Positions 45,684 through 57,925 of a DNA stretch of 64,000 bases are shown one piece after another. Source of the DNA: Cannabis sativa (taxonomy: Eukaryota; Streptophyta; Magnoliopsida; Rosales; Cannabaceae); the NCBI RefSeq assembly GCF_029168945.1, contig NC_083605.1, positions 75,658,969 through 75,722,968 on the forward strand, written 5' to 3'. The notes below the pieces were generated by a model, which saw nothing but the letters and a program-made list of their open reading frames with translations, did no database searches and was not told where the DNA came from. A program made the translations under genes and the position numbers. Each line of letters opens with the position of its first letter. Position 1 is the first letter of the stretch.

Positions 45684-47864
45684 TGTAACATTTAATCATG
45701 ATGTAATGTATATTGCTAAATTAATAACAATCAAGTCATTTAACTCCTAAACTTTTTTTTTTTTAAAAAAAACATTTAACTCCTAAGTTTTTTTTTTTTT
45801 TTGATTAAAAATATGTAAGTTACATTAGTATTGATTATCTTAGCTAATTACAGAAACCAAAATGATAGAATATTAAAAGTCAAATTTGTTAGAATATTGT
45901 TATTGCACATCTTCCTTTTCTATTATAGAAAAAAGTGAAACATCTCACTATTATTTACATTAAACATTACATAAGTTTATTAAAATTCACTTCCAATTAA
46001 TCAAAAGAAAAATCACATAACGTGATTAATGTTGAAATCTTTTCTTATAATTGCAATTGTGCTAATGTGGCTACAAATTTATTCGACAATTATTGTGACT
46101 AGTGATTACAAATTTAGGTCAATAATATTTTCTAGTTTCTTTTTTCTAATATAAAAATGTGAATCAATGTATTTTGTGTATGTGCAAGTGCAAGTGCAAA
46201 TATTAAGTCATTACTATTTGTATTTTATAACCAACTAAGCACTCATTTAGACACTTTATTATATCCATTTAGAATAAAATGTGAATTTTAAAATGCTAAC
46301 TATAAAAACTCAAATTTCACACTACTTTTTCAGCTTATATTTAACCAATCATAATTGTTTAGTGTTGTTTAAATAAGATGGTTCTTTGGTGACTTTATTA
46401 TTACCTTACATTTTCAATAATAAGACACATTTTAGTATTTACCTTAAGTATATATGGACATGGAAATATATGTTTTTCTTTTCATAGTTGTAAGAACAAA
46501 GTAGAGGAATTTCATTTCTTCTTCTTCTCCTTCTTCTTCTATTTTCGCCTTTTGTTGTAAATATTACACACAATTATATTCATAGATTTCTTGAAGCAAA
46601 AAAGAATTTGATCTTGGGTTTTGTTTTTGGATAGAGGCTAAAAAAGAATATAAAGTGAACTGAATTGAATATTTGTATAAATATGAGTTTCAAGTAGAAT
46701 CATGAACACTATTGTTGGATATATATATATTTTCTTTTCTAATTGAAGTATTTATATATACATTACATTGCACAACTTGAGACTTAAACTCAGGGCTCCC
46801 CATAAACACTATGACCACTTTAAGACCACTTTAAACTAGCCTCAAGTAGTTCACTATTGTTGGATATGAGTCCTTGCTTAACTCCCTATGGAATTGGCGA
46901 CATGGCACTATATTATTTGACAAGCTGGACAAGAAGATCTCAAGACAGTTATTTCGGTTAGCTTTGTTAGTCTAAGCCTATATACATAGTTGTGTACTGT
47001 AATAAAGTGTAGCAATATGAAATGTAATACTTGTAATTAAGAGAGTCTAAGATATTTTAGTAAAGATGATATTCTTCAAGGGAATTTCTTAAAGGTTTTC
47101 TATTAGTTTTGAAAATAGAATTTCATCTGATTTGAAAACTTGATTCAAGGAACGATTCTTTTCTTCGAGGAAGTTCAAAAGAGGATTAGGCTCTCTTATT
47201 TGGAAAAAGTTCAAGTCTCTATAAATTTCTTGTGTCTATTTTAATTGTTGGTATTTTTTAAATTCAATTTATGTTTTCTTTATTAATATTTGCACTAACA
47301 TTTCTAATTACGTTTTGTTGATTAATGGGTTAACAATATTTTGAATCTTATATTTTGTAAAAAATATTAATTGGGCTAACAAAATAGATCTTGTATTTAC
47401 TAAAATAGTATAAATAAGGCTTTAAATTCAATTTTCGACATTTTTTTTTTGATATAACAAACTTGAAAACAATTTCAAGCACGAAAAGATATATAAAACG
47501 TAACCAGCTTTGTCATAACACATCTATATCGAGCTATTATTTAATTTTATTTTACAAAAAAAAAAAACCATATAGTACTATTTTAAAAAATACATAGTCC
47601 AATTTATCATTTAACAAAACAGAAAGTCCAATCAGTAACTTTTACAAAAACACAGAATTCAAAATAATATTTACCTAACTTAATCTAACAACAATACAAT
47701 ATTAAAAAAAATCATCATTTAAAGTAGAATATTGAGAATACAAGTGTACAAGATTAGAATTAAAAACAAAACCTATCAATATCAACAATACAATGTTTCA
47801 TCATTCCAACTTTGTTTTTGCAATGGTAAATTGTAAGTTGTTTTTTTTTTTTTACCTTTATGAC
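45684..47864. other. Gene-free stretch with repeat relics
   Basis: No ORF. About 46853-47250 starts tgttggatatgagtcc and looks like a copia-type LTR remnant (weak). 47398-47692 has the inverted end of the GAGTAAATACTATTTTA family found whole at 61076-61548 (word aaaatagtat on the left, ataatatttac on the right). Confidence 0.35.
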
Positions 47865-49076
47865 TTAATCTCTTTGGCTTCTTCCAAAGGCAACTTCATC
47901 CAAGCTTTGACCAGTTCTTTTATACCTACCACCAGATTCAACAAAACCAGGACAAGGTCTATAAGCCTTTATTGGCCACCAACCAAACCCTGGAAATGTA
48001 GCAATTCCACCTTGAATTCTTCCTTCACCATTGCAACCCTTCTCTACTTCTTCTCTCCCACAAGCCTTACAACCACTACTCCACAAAATTGGTTCACACA
48101 TTCAAAAACAAATTCACTAAAAGCAAATAAGAGTAAGTACTATTTTAGACCTGTCTTTTACAAAAATGTTTTGTTAAATGACAATTCAGATCTAAACGAT
48201 TATAAAGAGCAAAGGTGGCGTTTGGTTGGAGTAATAAAATAGAATAGAATGGAAACAATCTTTATTTTTTTCCTTTGTTTGATTGCTATTAAAGTATTCT
48301 AATAGAATAACCTTTCTAATATTTTGGTCAAATGATCATTTTATTTCGAAAAAGAATTCTAATCTATCAATTTCTTTTTTATAAATTTTAAATTTTATTC
48401 CATTCTATTTTTATTCTTATTCCTATATTTTTATACCTCACAAACAAACCCTAAGGATATTATTATGTTTTTGTTTTGATCAAACATAAGAGTTAAATTC
48501 TCATTTAACAAAATAAACAATTTTATTGAAAACCTTTAGTACTAAACAAACTACCCAAAATGGTATTAGCTATAAAGATGATAATGCTATTAGCTATCTT
48601 CAATTTAAAGCTTTGATTTTTAATTGTTAGCTTTTACTAAATACAAAATCCACAATAATATTTACCATTGAAATAATAAAACTAGAAATAATTATGGCTG
48701 TGCTATCTTCAATTAAACTAAGATTTGATAAAGCTTTGATTTTTACCATCAAAATTCATCATTAATGGAAACCCAGTAAAGAATTTGAGTCTGTTTTTCA
48801 GTTTTGGAGAAATGGGTTTTCAGTGAAGTACCTTAAGGAGGTGTTGTTCCCGTCTTCCATGGCGGAATCATCTGAGGAAGGAGATGAAGAGCCTTGTTCC
48901 ACGACAGAAGCTAATCTGCAACGAGTAGAAGAAGAAGAAGAAGAAGAGAGAAAGTTGAGATGGTTTAATGGCGGAATCTTGAGAGTTGTTGAGGTGTTTA
49001 AGGTTGTAGTGTTAGAAAAATGAAAGGAGAAGGGTAAGTGATGAGGTCTCCCAACTGAGACCACCGCCATTTCCAT
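47865..49076 (-). CDS. Small putative chloroplast protein with C-x2-C-G-R-E motif, function unknown
   Basis: Proposed two exons: 49076-48832 and 48078-47865, 152 aa. Exon 1 encodes MEMAVVSVGRPHHLPFSF and a Ser/Thr-rich, acid-poor stretch (SSSSSSSTRCRLASVV), a classic chloroplast transit peptide, then an acidic linker. Exon 2 encodes SSGCKACGREEVEKGC, RIQGGIATFPGFGWWPIKAY, RPCPGFVESGGRYKRTGQSL, DEVAFGR: dense in Gly, aromatic and Cys residues, strongly suggesting purifying selection, but I cannot name the family with certainty (the CxxCGR pattern recalls DnaJ-type zinc fingers). The exon 2 acceptor (after GTGGAG) is inferred from phase; an extra small exon in the 750-bp intron is possible. The intron contains part of the GAGTAAATACT MITE family (about 48129-48200). 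Confidence 0.65.
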
Positions 49077-50369
49077 CTCTTCTCAGAGAAGAGAGCTCAC
49101 CTCACCCCTTTACCCACCAAATATGTGAGGCCAAGAAGAATGTTTTTTTTTTTTTTCTCTTTAAAAATTATGTTAATATTATTATATATGGCTGCCAAAA
49201 TATGACTTTCTTTATGTCGTTTTTCTATAAAAACGACATTATTTTCCCATTACCCGTGTCGTTTCTATTCTTACTCATTACTCCTTTGTGCATGTCGTGT
49301 TGGTCCGGCTTGGCCTAATTCATATTTTTTTGTGCTTTTTAAAATGTGGGCCGTATCGTCCTGTGCTTTAAAGATTATGAGTTGTGTAGGGCCGTGTTGT
49401 GTCAATATTTTTGAATGGTAGGCTTGACACGGCCTGTAAACTCGGTATTTTCATATCATGCTCAAATTCGTGTCAGTCTGTTTTTCTTAAGGAAGTCTGC
49501 CCATTTTTATATACAGACTCAAATTTATATTTTACTTTCATATTTTTTTATTGGATTAATTACCCAATATATATATATATTATAATTTCAGTCATATATA
49601 ATTTTTAACAATATTTTATAAGTAAATTATTAAAATTTAAATATTTACTTATAAATATATAAATTTTATATCACTTTATAAATAAATAAAAATAATTTTA
49701 GTTTTATATTATTTTTAATAATTTTAATTATAAAATTATAATATTCACTGTTATATTTAAATTTTATTATTATTTTAACTTATTTATAATTGATAAATAC
49801 ATATATATTAATAAGGTGTCTACACATTTGGTACCATGTGTTTTATCAATGTGGAATTTGATCCTCTAAACCAACTTATTATTCAACTCACTTAAACCAA
49901 CTAACTTTATGTTATGTTAGTTAGTTAGTTGGTGCTATCATTGTTTGAGTTGGGCCTATATATAAGTCTAGTCTTTTCACTTTAAGATATGGTTGAAGAG
50001 AGAGAATAAGAGAGAGGATTAGAGAGAGTTGCTTAGGGTTCTAAGCTGAGAGTTCTGTTCTTGAAGAGGGTCAGAAACAAGGGGTGTACTCGTGCTCGTG
50101 CTGGTTTCATGTCAAAAATTCTGGCCCGTATTTCCGACACTACTACAACTACTCACAATAGGTTTAACTTAACCTCAATAAAACGACATCATATTAAGTG
50201 TAGTTTATCTTAGAGGCTTGAGGTTTTACTCAACATCTAAAAACGACATCTTTTTTAAGTGTCGTTCATCTAAGACGTTTTGAAGTTTGACTTGACCTCT
50301 GAAAAGTGAGGAAAATTAATATGAAGAAATGAAATGAAAAAGAACAGATCTTGAGAACCAAGCAAAGCA
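49077..50369. other. Intergenic, possible shared promoter region and repeat relics
   Basis: The plastid-protein gene and the LRR gene are divergent around this stretch. 49285-49500 is a scrap of the cgtgtcgtgt hAT family. 49820-50145 looks like an LTR remnant (tgtctacacattt ... tatatataagtctagtc ... atttccgaca), weak. 50160-50290 has two aaaacgacatc/gtgtcgtt blocks in a hairpin-like order. Confidence 0.35.
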
Positions 50370-53251
50370 ATGGCAATGGAGGAGAAGACCCAACTGGTCA
50401 AACTTTGCATAGCTGCAGCGTGTGAGAGCAAACACAGCGTGGACCAATGGCGGAAGCAGAAACGAACTCTCGAACGCCTACCTTCTCACCTCGCCGAAGC
50501 TCTGCTTCACAGTCTTCTCTCTCGTCGTCTCCTCTACCCTTCATTACTCGAGTATGAAGAACAAAAATAAAAATCTCATTTTTTAATCAGACCCAGATAT
50601 GATTTTCTCCAAAAATTGGATTTTGATCGATTATGATGTTTTAAAGGTATGATTTTTGATATGGGTTTCTGTTTTTTTACTCAGAATTTTCAAGGACACT
50701 GTGGAGAAAGTTGATCTTAGAGATCATAACTATGTTGATGGAGAATGGATGGCTTATATTGGAGCTTTTAAGTATTTGAGTTCTTTGAAAGTTGCAGATT
50801 GTACTAAGCTTAATAATTCTGCTCTTTGGGCTATTTCAGGTATATATATATGATTATATGTGATAATATTCATACTTTCATCTATGTCTTGTTTTGTTTT
50901 GTTTTGATTAATTTCTGTGTTTTGTTTTTTAAAGGGATGAATAGTTTGAAGGAGTTGGATCTTTCTAGGTGTTCTAAGGTTAATGATGCTGGTTTTAGTC
51001 ATGTTTTATCTATTTCAAGTTTGGAGAAATTATCTGTTTCGAAAACTGGTCTCACTGCTAAAGGACTTAAGCATATTTATTTGCTTAGGAACTTGATTGT
51101 GTTGGATTTGGGTGGTTTGCCTGTTAATGATATGACATTGAACTCAATTAAGGTACTTATCATTTCTCAAATTTGTGCTTTTTTATTTTTCTATATATGA
51201 AAATGTTGATTTAGTCTCTATGGTTGTTGAAACTATGTAATGGCTATTCATGTTTTTAGTTTGAATAAATTGGATTCTTACCCAGTTCACTTGTAGGATT
51301 TTGTCCCTTTGATTTATTTTTGAGTAAAAAATTCTCATCGAACTATGAAAATAATTTATTGAAGAGCCACTCGTATAAGCAAGTTTGTAATTATTTCTAT
51401 AGTTTGAGGATAATTTATTACAAAAGGCAAAAAAAATCAAGAGGCAAAAAAAATCTTATTTGTTCTTTTAGTTTTATTTCAAGCTTGAAAGTTTATGGAA
51501 CAATAAATTTTTTGGTTGGGTTTAGTAGGCTTATGTTTTACTCTCAGAAGGAATAGATTTTTAGTGCTTTGGCTCATGTTGTTATTTCCTTGGTTTTAGG
51601 GACTCACAAAACTACAATACCTTGATCTTTGGGGAAGTGAAGTATCAGACAAAGGGGTTTGTGTTCTTCAAGTTCTTCCCAGTTTGAGTTTCTTGAATCT
51701 AACTTGGACCAATGTTAGAAAGTTGCCAAATTTATCGTCACTCGAATGCTTGAACATGAGTAACTGCACAATTGAATCTCTACTTAAAGGGAATGGTGAT
51801 AAAGCTCCTTTAACTAGACTTGTTATCTCCGGTGCCACCTTCATAGACGACTCTGAAGCCTTTATGCATACCGAAATGAGTTTTCTGTCGTATCTTGATC
51901 TATCAAACTCGTCACTCTCAACATTTTGCTTCTTACCCCGTCTGAACATGCTGGAACATTTGAATCTCAGCTCTACCATGGTGGGAGACGATGAAGTCGA
52001 AGAGTTTGCAAGTATAGGCGAAAATTTGAGATATCTTAACCTTAGCAAGACGAAAGTAAGCAACATTGGAATAGAGATCTTAACCGGACATACTCCCAAA
52101 CTCGAAATATTATCCTTATCTGACACATCAATTGATGATATAGCCATCTCATACATCAGCCTAATGCCTTGTCTGAAAGAAATTGACTTGAGCAATACAA
52201 ACATCAAAGGTATGAAATTTGTGTGAATTATGTAAAGTTATTATAGTGATAGTGTGATACAATGATCCTAGTTGGCTTGACTTTTAAAATTGCTGGTTGG
52301 ATTATCAGTGAGTTTCAACTTTTAGTAGAAATCAACTTTAGGCCTAGTTTAGCTGAGCTTCTGCTTATGCTTTTAGCTTCTCGGGAAACTCTTCATGGGA
52401 AAAACCAACAACATAAGTACTTTTGACGCTTCAAAACTCCGAAATCAAAAGATTTTCCCGAGAAGCAAAAGGCGCCAAGCCAAACAGGGTCATTTATAGT
52501 TTGGTTTATGGTTATTATACAAGTTTTGTTGAGTGTGTATAACAAATATCTTCAGGTCTAATTTACCAAGATGGTGGCCCTGAGATGGATCCAATTTTGT
52601 CATTGGAAGCACTACAAAGGCTCAAGAATTTGAAGAAGTTGAATTTGGAAGGAACCCAAGTGAGGGATTCAGCTCTCTCCTCTGTATCAAGCTTAATTGA
52701 ATTAACCCATTTATCACTTAGAGATGCATCCCTTACAGACATCTCTCTATCCTACATATCATCATTAACAAAACTAACAAATCTAAGCATACACGACGCG
52801 GTCCTTACAAGCTCGGGGCTGAACTCGTATCAAACCCCCGCATCACTTAAACTTATGGATGTCATGGGGTGTTGGCTCTTGACTAAGGATGACATCGTTT
52901 CGTTTTGTAAAACTCATCCTCACATTGAGGTAAGACACGAACATGTTCATGTAATTCCGTCAGACCAAAGTTGTTTGAATCATCGTTCATCCCCTTCCCG
53001 AGCAACACAATTTCGTCGGGAGAATATTAGAAAGATGCCCATATCTCCTTGTTTTGTAGGTAAGATATTGGCATTAAAGATGTCATCTTTTTCACTTAGC
53101 ATTTTTTTTAACATTTCAAATCTAATCATTTCCTTTCATAATGCTATGATATGAAACAGATCAAAGGTTAAAGTACACAAGGGAAGAGCTACTTGGGTTG
53201 CAGCAATTTGCATCTTTATCCCCTACACCGCCTCCTCGCGATGGTGATTAG
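50370..53251 (+). CDS. RNI-like leucine-rich repeat protein
   Basis: Six exons: 50370-50551, 50685-50839, 50935-51152, 51600-52209, 52556-53059, 53160-53251; all introns GT-AG and phases join; 586 aa. After an N-terminal helix (LVKLCIAAACESK, LERLPSHLAEALLHSLLSRR) come about fifteen LRRs of the ribonuclease-inhibitor/cysteine-containing type, for example LKELDLSRCSKVNDAGF, LQYLDLWGSEVSDKGV, LRYLNLSKTKVSNIGIEIL, LKKLNLEGTQVRDSAL. No F-box, kinase, NB-ARC, signal peptide or membrane segment is seen, so it is an intracellular LRR protein; similar plant proteins are annotated only as LRR/RNI-like. A tail rich in Ser/Pro ends TPPPRDGD. The ATG at 50370 is followed two codons later by MEEK, which could equally be the start. 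Confidence 0.9.
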
Positions 53252-53543
53252 CCGAATGTCAAACTCGAATTAGCCGAATTACTTATAACCATTGTTGTAG
53301 TAGTCTAATTGCTAAACCACAAGTTGTTTTCTTTTCATCATTTTTTAGATTTATACAATCCAAAGGAAAAATATGAAAGAGTGTGTCAAAATCTGAATTG
53401 TAGTGTTACTTTTCTTAAACCAGTTTTGTTTTTTATGGTACCAATCAGAGAATAAAAATGTGTTAAAAAAAAAAAGACCAATGTATAGTGAGTGACTAAA
53501 GTATTTGTGTATGTTTGAAAAGTAGGATTAAATTGCAAAAATA
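53252..53543. other. LRR gene 3' UTR and first 53-bp repeat
   Basis: Probable 3' UTR. 53495-53547 is the first copy of the 53-bp direct repeat described with the next MITE. Confidence 0.5.
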
Positions 53544-53868
53544 TTAGAGCATGTTTGGTATTGTTTTCTGTTTTTTGTTTTAAAAAATTGTTTTTAGAAA
53601 TGAGAACAAAAAATAGTTTTTGAAGTTTTTAAAACACAAGTCATGTTTGGTTAGTGATTTTTAAAAACAATATTAACCAAAGGTAAATTGGTTTTTAGAA
53701 CAGAAAACAACATTTTGTTGTTTTCAAAATTCTTGTTTTTTGTAACTTTGTTTTCTGAAAGCTGTTTTTAAAAAATAAGGCCAAACAAGCCAAATTGTTT
53801 TTAAAAACAATTTTCTGTTTTTAAAAACAAAAAACTGTTTTTTAGTTATGATGCCAAACATGCACTAA
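53544..53868. mobile_element. MITE with GTGCATGTTTGG ends, copy 2, between 53-bp direct repeats
   Basis: About 325 bp, inverted relative to 3784-4106. Ends TTAGAGCATGTTTGGTAT / TTTAGTGCATGTTTGGCAT. It is enclosed by a perfect 53-bp direct repeat (53495-53547 and 53864-53916; starts actaaagtatttgtgtatg, ends gcaaaaatattag) that overlaps the element tips by a few bases. The second repeat runs into the 3' end of the tRNA-Gln. Confidence 0.85.
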
Positions 53869-53914
53869 AGTATTTGTGTATGTTTGAAAAGTAGGATTAA
53901 ATTGCAAAAATATT

Positions 53915-53986
53915 AGGTTCCACCGAGACTTGAACTCGGGTTACTGGATTCAGAGTCCAATGTCCTGACCACTAGACCATGGAACC
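53915..53986 (-). tRNA. tRNA-Gln (CTG)
   Basis: 72 nt on the minus strand. Acceptor GGTTCCA/TGGAACC, D-arm TGGTCTAGTGGTCAGGA, anticodon arm TTGGA-CTCTGAA-TCCAG (anticodon CTG, glutamine), T-arm CCGAG-TTCAAGT-CTCGG, discriminator T. Both internal promoter boxes are intact. Directly 3' of it (plus-strand left) lies the second 53-bp repeat instead of an obvious T-run; the first long T stretch of its transcript comes from that repeat (tttttgcaatttaat). Confidence 0.94.
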
Positions 53987-54863
53987 CCTTGTTGATATGT
54001 TATTTGCTTTAAAATTTTTATATGAATATGAACAAACGAAAATTAATTTAATATTTTCAAAATAATTCTTTTCTATTATGTTTCACTCTAGTTTTGTTTT
54101 TTTAAGGTATTCTTTGGACCTTGCATTAAAAACGGACCCAAAAAAATATCAAAATTTGATAAGATTTAATTATATATAAATGTTTGGCATTCATTAGTCT
54201 GGTTGAGTAGGAAGATGAAAGCGCAGGGTAGGCAGACATGAGTATTCGTTTCAAATAGGTAAGTCTCATAGGTCGTGAGGCATACATTGAAATAGTCTTT
54301 TCTTTTTAAGAGCTAGTCGAAGAAGGCCTATAGACTAGATCAAATCATTCATGAACCCTAAGTGACGACCCTACACTCGTAACTCCTCCGACACGTGCCC
54401 TAATCGTTGCGCTGAAGTTCATTTCTCGATTTTTCTTGCACTTATGATTGTTTCCATCCACCTTTGACCTTAATAAATCGAATATGAAGGAGTCAATCAG
54501 TAAGCGATACGAATTCTTGGTCAATTTCTCGCGATCGAAAGTTTCCTTTTTTTAATCGAATTAGTTTGGTGTGAAGCTACATTGTTTGTCTTTGATTTGT
54601 GGACCGATAAAATTTCTGATATTGATCAACCAACTCAATGAAGTTTGGCAAGTATTCCTTTCAATTGAGCACTTTCTTTGTCTTGGTCTAAATTCAGCTT
54701 CACCCGCTATAGCATTTTAAATAAGTAGTTATTGAGTTTACTAATCGTGTTAATTTTTCTTAATCAGAAGTACAACACAAGACCTTAAGGAATTAACATA
54801 GAATTTCAAAAAGTAACCCTTTTCCTTTTTTAAGACAAAAATGGCCTTTGGTTAGGCTCTTCA
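53987..54863. other. Intergenic with a less AT-rich, organelle-like stretch
   Basis: No ORF or RNA gene. 54180-54720 is of more mixed composition than its neighbours (for example ggaagatgaaagcgcagggt) and looks unlike the surrounding MITE-derived DNA. A mitochondrial or plastid origin was considered but not shown. Confidence 0.3.
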
Positions 54864-54871
54864 TTTGAAAA

Positions 54872-55525
54872 GGGAAATTTGAAAAAATATGCATGAAATA
54901 CCTTAAAATTTTTTCCCTAATCTAATACATTTTAAAATTTAAAAAATATGACTACTTTACAATAAACCCAAAAATACCCCTCTCATTTTCAAACCTCAAC
55001 TCTCTCTCTTCCTCTATCTCTCTCGGTTGTTCTCTCACCATCTCACCCACACCAACCCTCTTTTTTTTTTTTCGTCGGATGTGATTTGGGCAAAATCTAG
55101 ATTCGGGGTTTGATTTCGTCAGGCCCGATGCAGCCCGATGTCGGTCCGATGGTAACCCAAAAAATTGAGGAAGACAAAGGCCCGATAGTGGGCCCGATGC
55201 ATGTGTAAAAAAAATAGAATTTGATATGGCTCGATGGGTCCGATGGAGCCCGATTGCGTGTGTAAAAAAATAAAATTTAATATGGCCCGATGGGTCTGAT
55301 GGGCACGATGGGCACGATGGTGGGCCCGATAGTGGGCCCGATGGTTGGCCCGATAGTGGGCCCGATGGTCTACAGTGTAGTGAAAGAGAGAAGAAAAGAG
55401 AGAAGGTAATGTAAATGGGAGTATTTTAGGAATATTATAAAATGTGTCATATCCCACAAATATCAAATATTATGAGTTTAAGGGAAAAATTTCAAGAATA
55501 TGTAAGCATAAAAAATCAATTTTCC
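54872..55525. mobile_element. hAT-like element with internal CCCGAT minisatellite, copy 2
   Basis: 654 bp. Left end GGGAAATTTGAAAAAATATG, right end inverted GGAAAATTGATTTTTTATGC, 8-bp duplication TTTGAAAA (54864-54871; 55526-55533). Internal CT run (ctctctcttcctctatctct), then many gggcccgatgg units on the plus strand (55120-55375). Sister copy 44154-44844. The minus-strand frame with repeated His-Arg-Ala units (55119-55466) is the minisatellite translated. Confidence 0.83.
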
Positions 55526-55533
55526 TTTGAAAA

Positions 55534-56043
55534 CAAGGTAAGAAAGCTCATGAAAACAGTACAAACAAATCACTTCACTAACATAACTTTTTCTTTTCTT
55601 TTCTTTTTTACAATTTTTTCCCTTTACAATTAATCTACTCACATTTCCAGAACAACTCAACTTAAAATCCACACTTTCCCAGAAAATCCCATAATCTTCA
55701 AAACCATAATGGTTCTCTCAAAACTCTAAAAGCCCTAAAACCTTAGAGAAAACCAAGGTAAGGAAGGTGTGTATATTTGAGGCATTAATTCCAGAAAGAA
55801 TGGTTGAAAATATGAGTCAATTAAAAAGAAAAATGAAATAAAATGACCTCTTGACCATACTACTACCAAAAAAAGATGAAAAAAAAAACTAGGGTTGGAG
55901 AAAAAGATTAAAGACGATCTGCAAGAAAAATGATAGTGAATTCAAGAAATTTGCTCTTGCAAATAAGTGCCACTGATCTTTTTTTGGTAACTAGTATTAA
56001 GTATATCATTGTTATGAATTATTCTTTACTTGATTTGATTTGA
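55534..56043. other. Intergenic / SKIP8 3' side
   Basis: AT-rich; no gene seen. Confidence 0.4.
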
Positions 56044-57925
56044 TTACCCATGGAGAATTTCTTGCTCCAATTCTCCTTCCATTACAGAGCTGTGATGATG
56101 CACCATATACCATCTTCCGTTATGGAACTCGAAGACATTAGTCACATTAAAAGGGCCAGTGTCCACATCGACGAACATTTTCATGGTAACCCAAGCCATG
56201 TCTGTAAGTACTCGAGCTCGAACATCCCTAATCTGAAAGTTGACTCCTTGATCCCAATTAAACGCAAACTCCCAACTTTGTATCACAGCAGTATACCTGA
56301 ACAATAAACGGACCAGATTAGACGACAAAATAGATCTCATCATCGACATCAAGCCACTTCAAAATCAAAACCTATCATATTAAGCAGGAAAGAACAACAA
56401 TAAAGGGCTTGTTAAGATAATATCACTTGTTTATGGCCTAAATTCCTTTCCATGTTTCTAGGGGATTCTCCCTCTAGCTAAAGTCAGTGTAGCAACACCT
56501 TTAAGAAATGTTTGAGAATTCCTATGAAAATGACAGAACATTGGAACCATAAGAAAATCAATATTGCACCATTTATGTTGCACAAGATCGAATCGGGAAA
56601 AACTGTAAATAACTTCTAGCAAGTATAACATCCAAAAAAGAACAACTTTCTTCCATTTGTATTATCATCCGTTATAAGAAAATACTTTCTAAAAGGACAG
56701 TTAATCACGCGTGTGCTTGTGTGCGTGTGCGCGTGTAGGGAAACAAAAAGGCAAGTCCCATTAAATTCACCGAGTTGAATTTGAACTAGTTCATTCTGCA
56801 TGATAACTAATATAACTAACAAAGTATATTCTTCGATATAAGATTCGTATTTAAGCAAGTCGCGACAATAAAAATGAAATCAAAACTGGGCAGACTGTTG
56901 CTAAAAACAGAGCAAGCATAAATAATAACAAAGACAGAAATAAAAAGGTGTTTTCCCATAATCGGATGAATCATGAACCTACGTAAATACTTTCATTCCA
57001 TTCCCTACAAAATAACGAAAAGCATTCGTACCCTGAAAAGAGCTCTCCCGAGGCATGAACACATTTCACATAATCTGCATTCATCCAAAAACATCTCATT
57101 GCAGTGAGAGACCTTTCTCTAATGATGCTAAAGAAATCATTGTTTATATTCACAATTGCTCTGGTTGCAGCATAGTAAGCTTTCCACCCATTCACTGGTG
57201 TAATAGTATCCTGTTCCAATGTAAAATCCTACAAAGTACAGAAAAGAGTAACTCAAATCCTTAACCAAACCAATCTAATACAGTAAACAAAGGTTCAATC
57301 TAATTCAAACACTATTAAATTCAAGATCATCATAATTTCAGTCTAAACCCATTTCAAAATATCATTCAAACACCATAAAATGGTTCTAATTTCCTACATT
57401 TTTCTGAACAATCAAACAAAAGTGACTCCATCAATTAATGTTTCCATCTATACTACATAGAAATCGAATTCAAACAATCGAAATTCAAACTTGAAAAAAT
57501 CAAAATTCATAGATAAATACCTTGTGATAAAGAGCCTTCCAGGCATTATCATCGTTAGCAGCTTTCCTCATCAAAGAATTAGTCATCGAAAGACGACAAA
57601 GGCTAGGGTAATCCAAATAGCTAAGTGCATGCGTTGTAATCTCCGGAACCAATTGCTCCATCATCGAAGCCCCAGTCTTTCCATTCTCCAACATCTCCTT
57701 ACCACCACCATTCAAATACGGCGCCGTTTCGGACTCCGAACTCCCTTTATCACAACAACAGCAACAGTTACAGAGCTTCTTCTCCTTTTTCGTCGTTTTC
57801 CTCAAACTTCCTTCTCCGCCGTTGGATTCAACTCGTTTGGAGAACGATCGGACGGTGAGGATGGCGATAACAGTGAAGAGTAGAGCTACAAAAAAGGGTT
57901 GAGAGAAACTAGAGGCAATCTCCAT
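56044..57925 (-). CDS. SKIP8: F-box protein SKIP8
   Basis: Three exons on the minus strand: 57925-57521, 57228-57032, 56296-56044; 284 aa, GT-AG introns with matching phases. The N-terminus has a hydrophobic segment (FFVALLFTVIAILTV, residues ~11-25), a basic stretch and a poly-Cys run. The F-box follows at ~95-135: LVPEITTHALSYLDYPSLCR, LSMTNSLMRKAANDDNAWKA. The C-terminal half is a SnoaL/NTF2-like domain (IVNINNDFFSIIRERSLTAM, WMNADYVKCVHASGELFSGY, VTNVFEFHNGRWYMVHHHSS). SKIP F-box proteins bind SKP1-like ASK proteins in SCF ubiquitin ligases; SKIP8's target is unknown. The membrane-like N-terminus suggests anchoring. The pyrimidine/GA-rich 5' flank (57926-58150, a run of ttc repeats at 58047) fits a 5' UTR and promoter. 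Confidence 0.93.

Noticed and set aside
51668..52207. 179-codon ORF antisense to the LRR exon 4
   Set aside because: Mirror of the LRR coding frame; no splice or domain support.
55119..55466. ORF with repeated His-Arg-Ala units
   Set aside because: It is the GGGCCCGATGG minisatellite in translation, inside a transposon.
57491..57883. 130-codon plus-strand ORF over SKIP8 exon 1
   Set aside because: Antisense shadow of the F-box gene.
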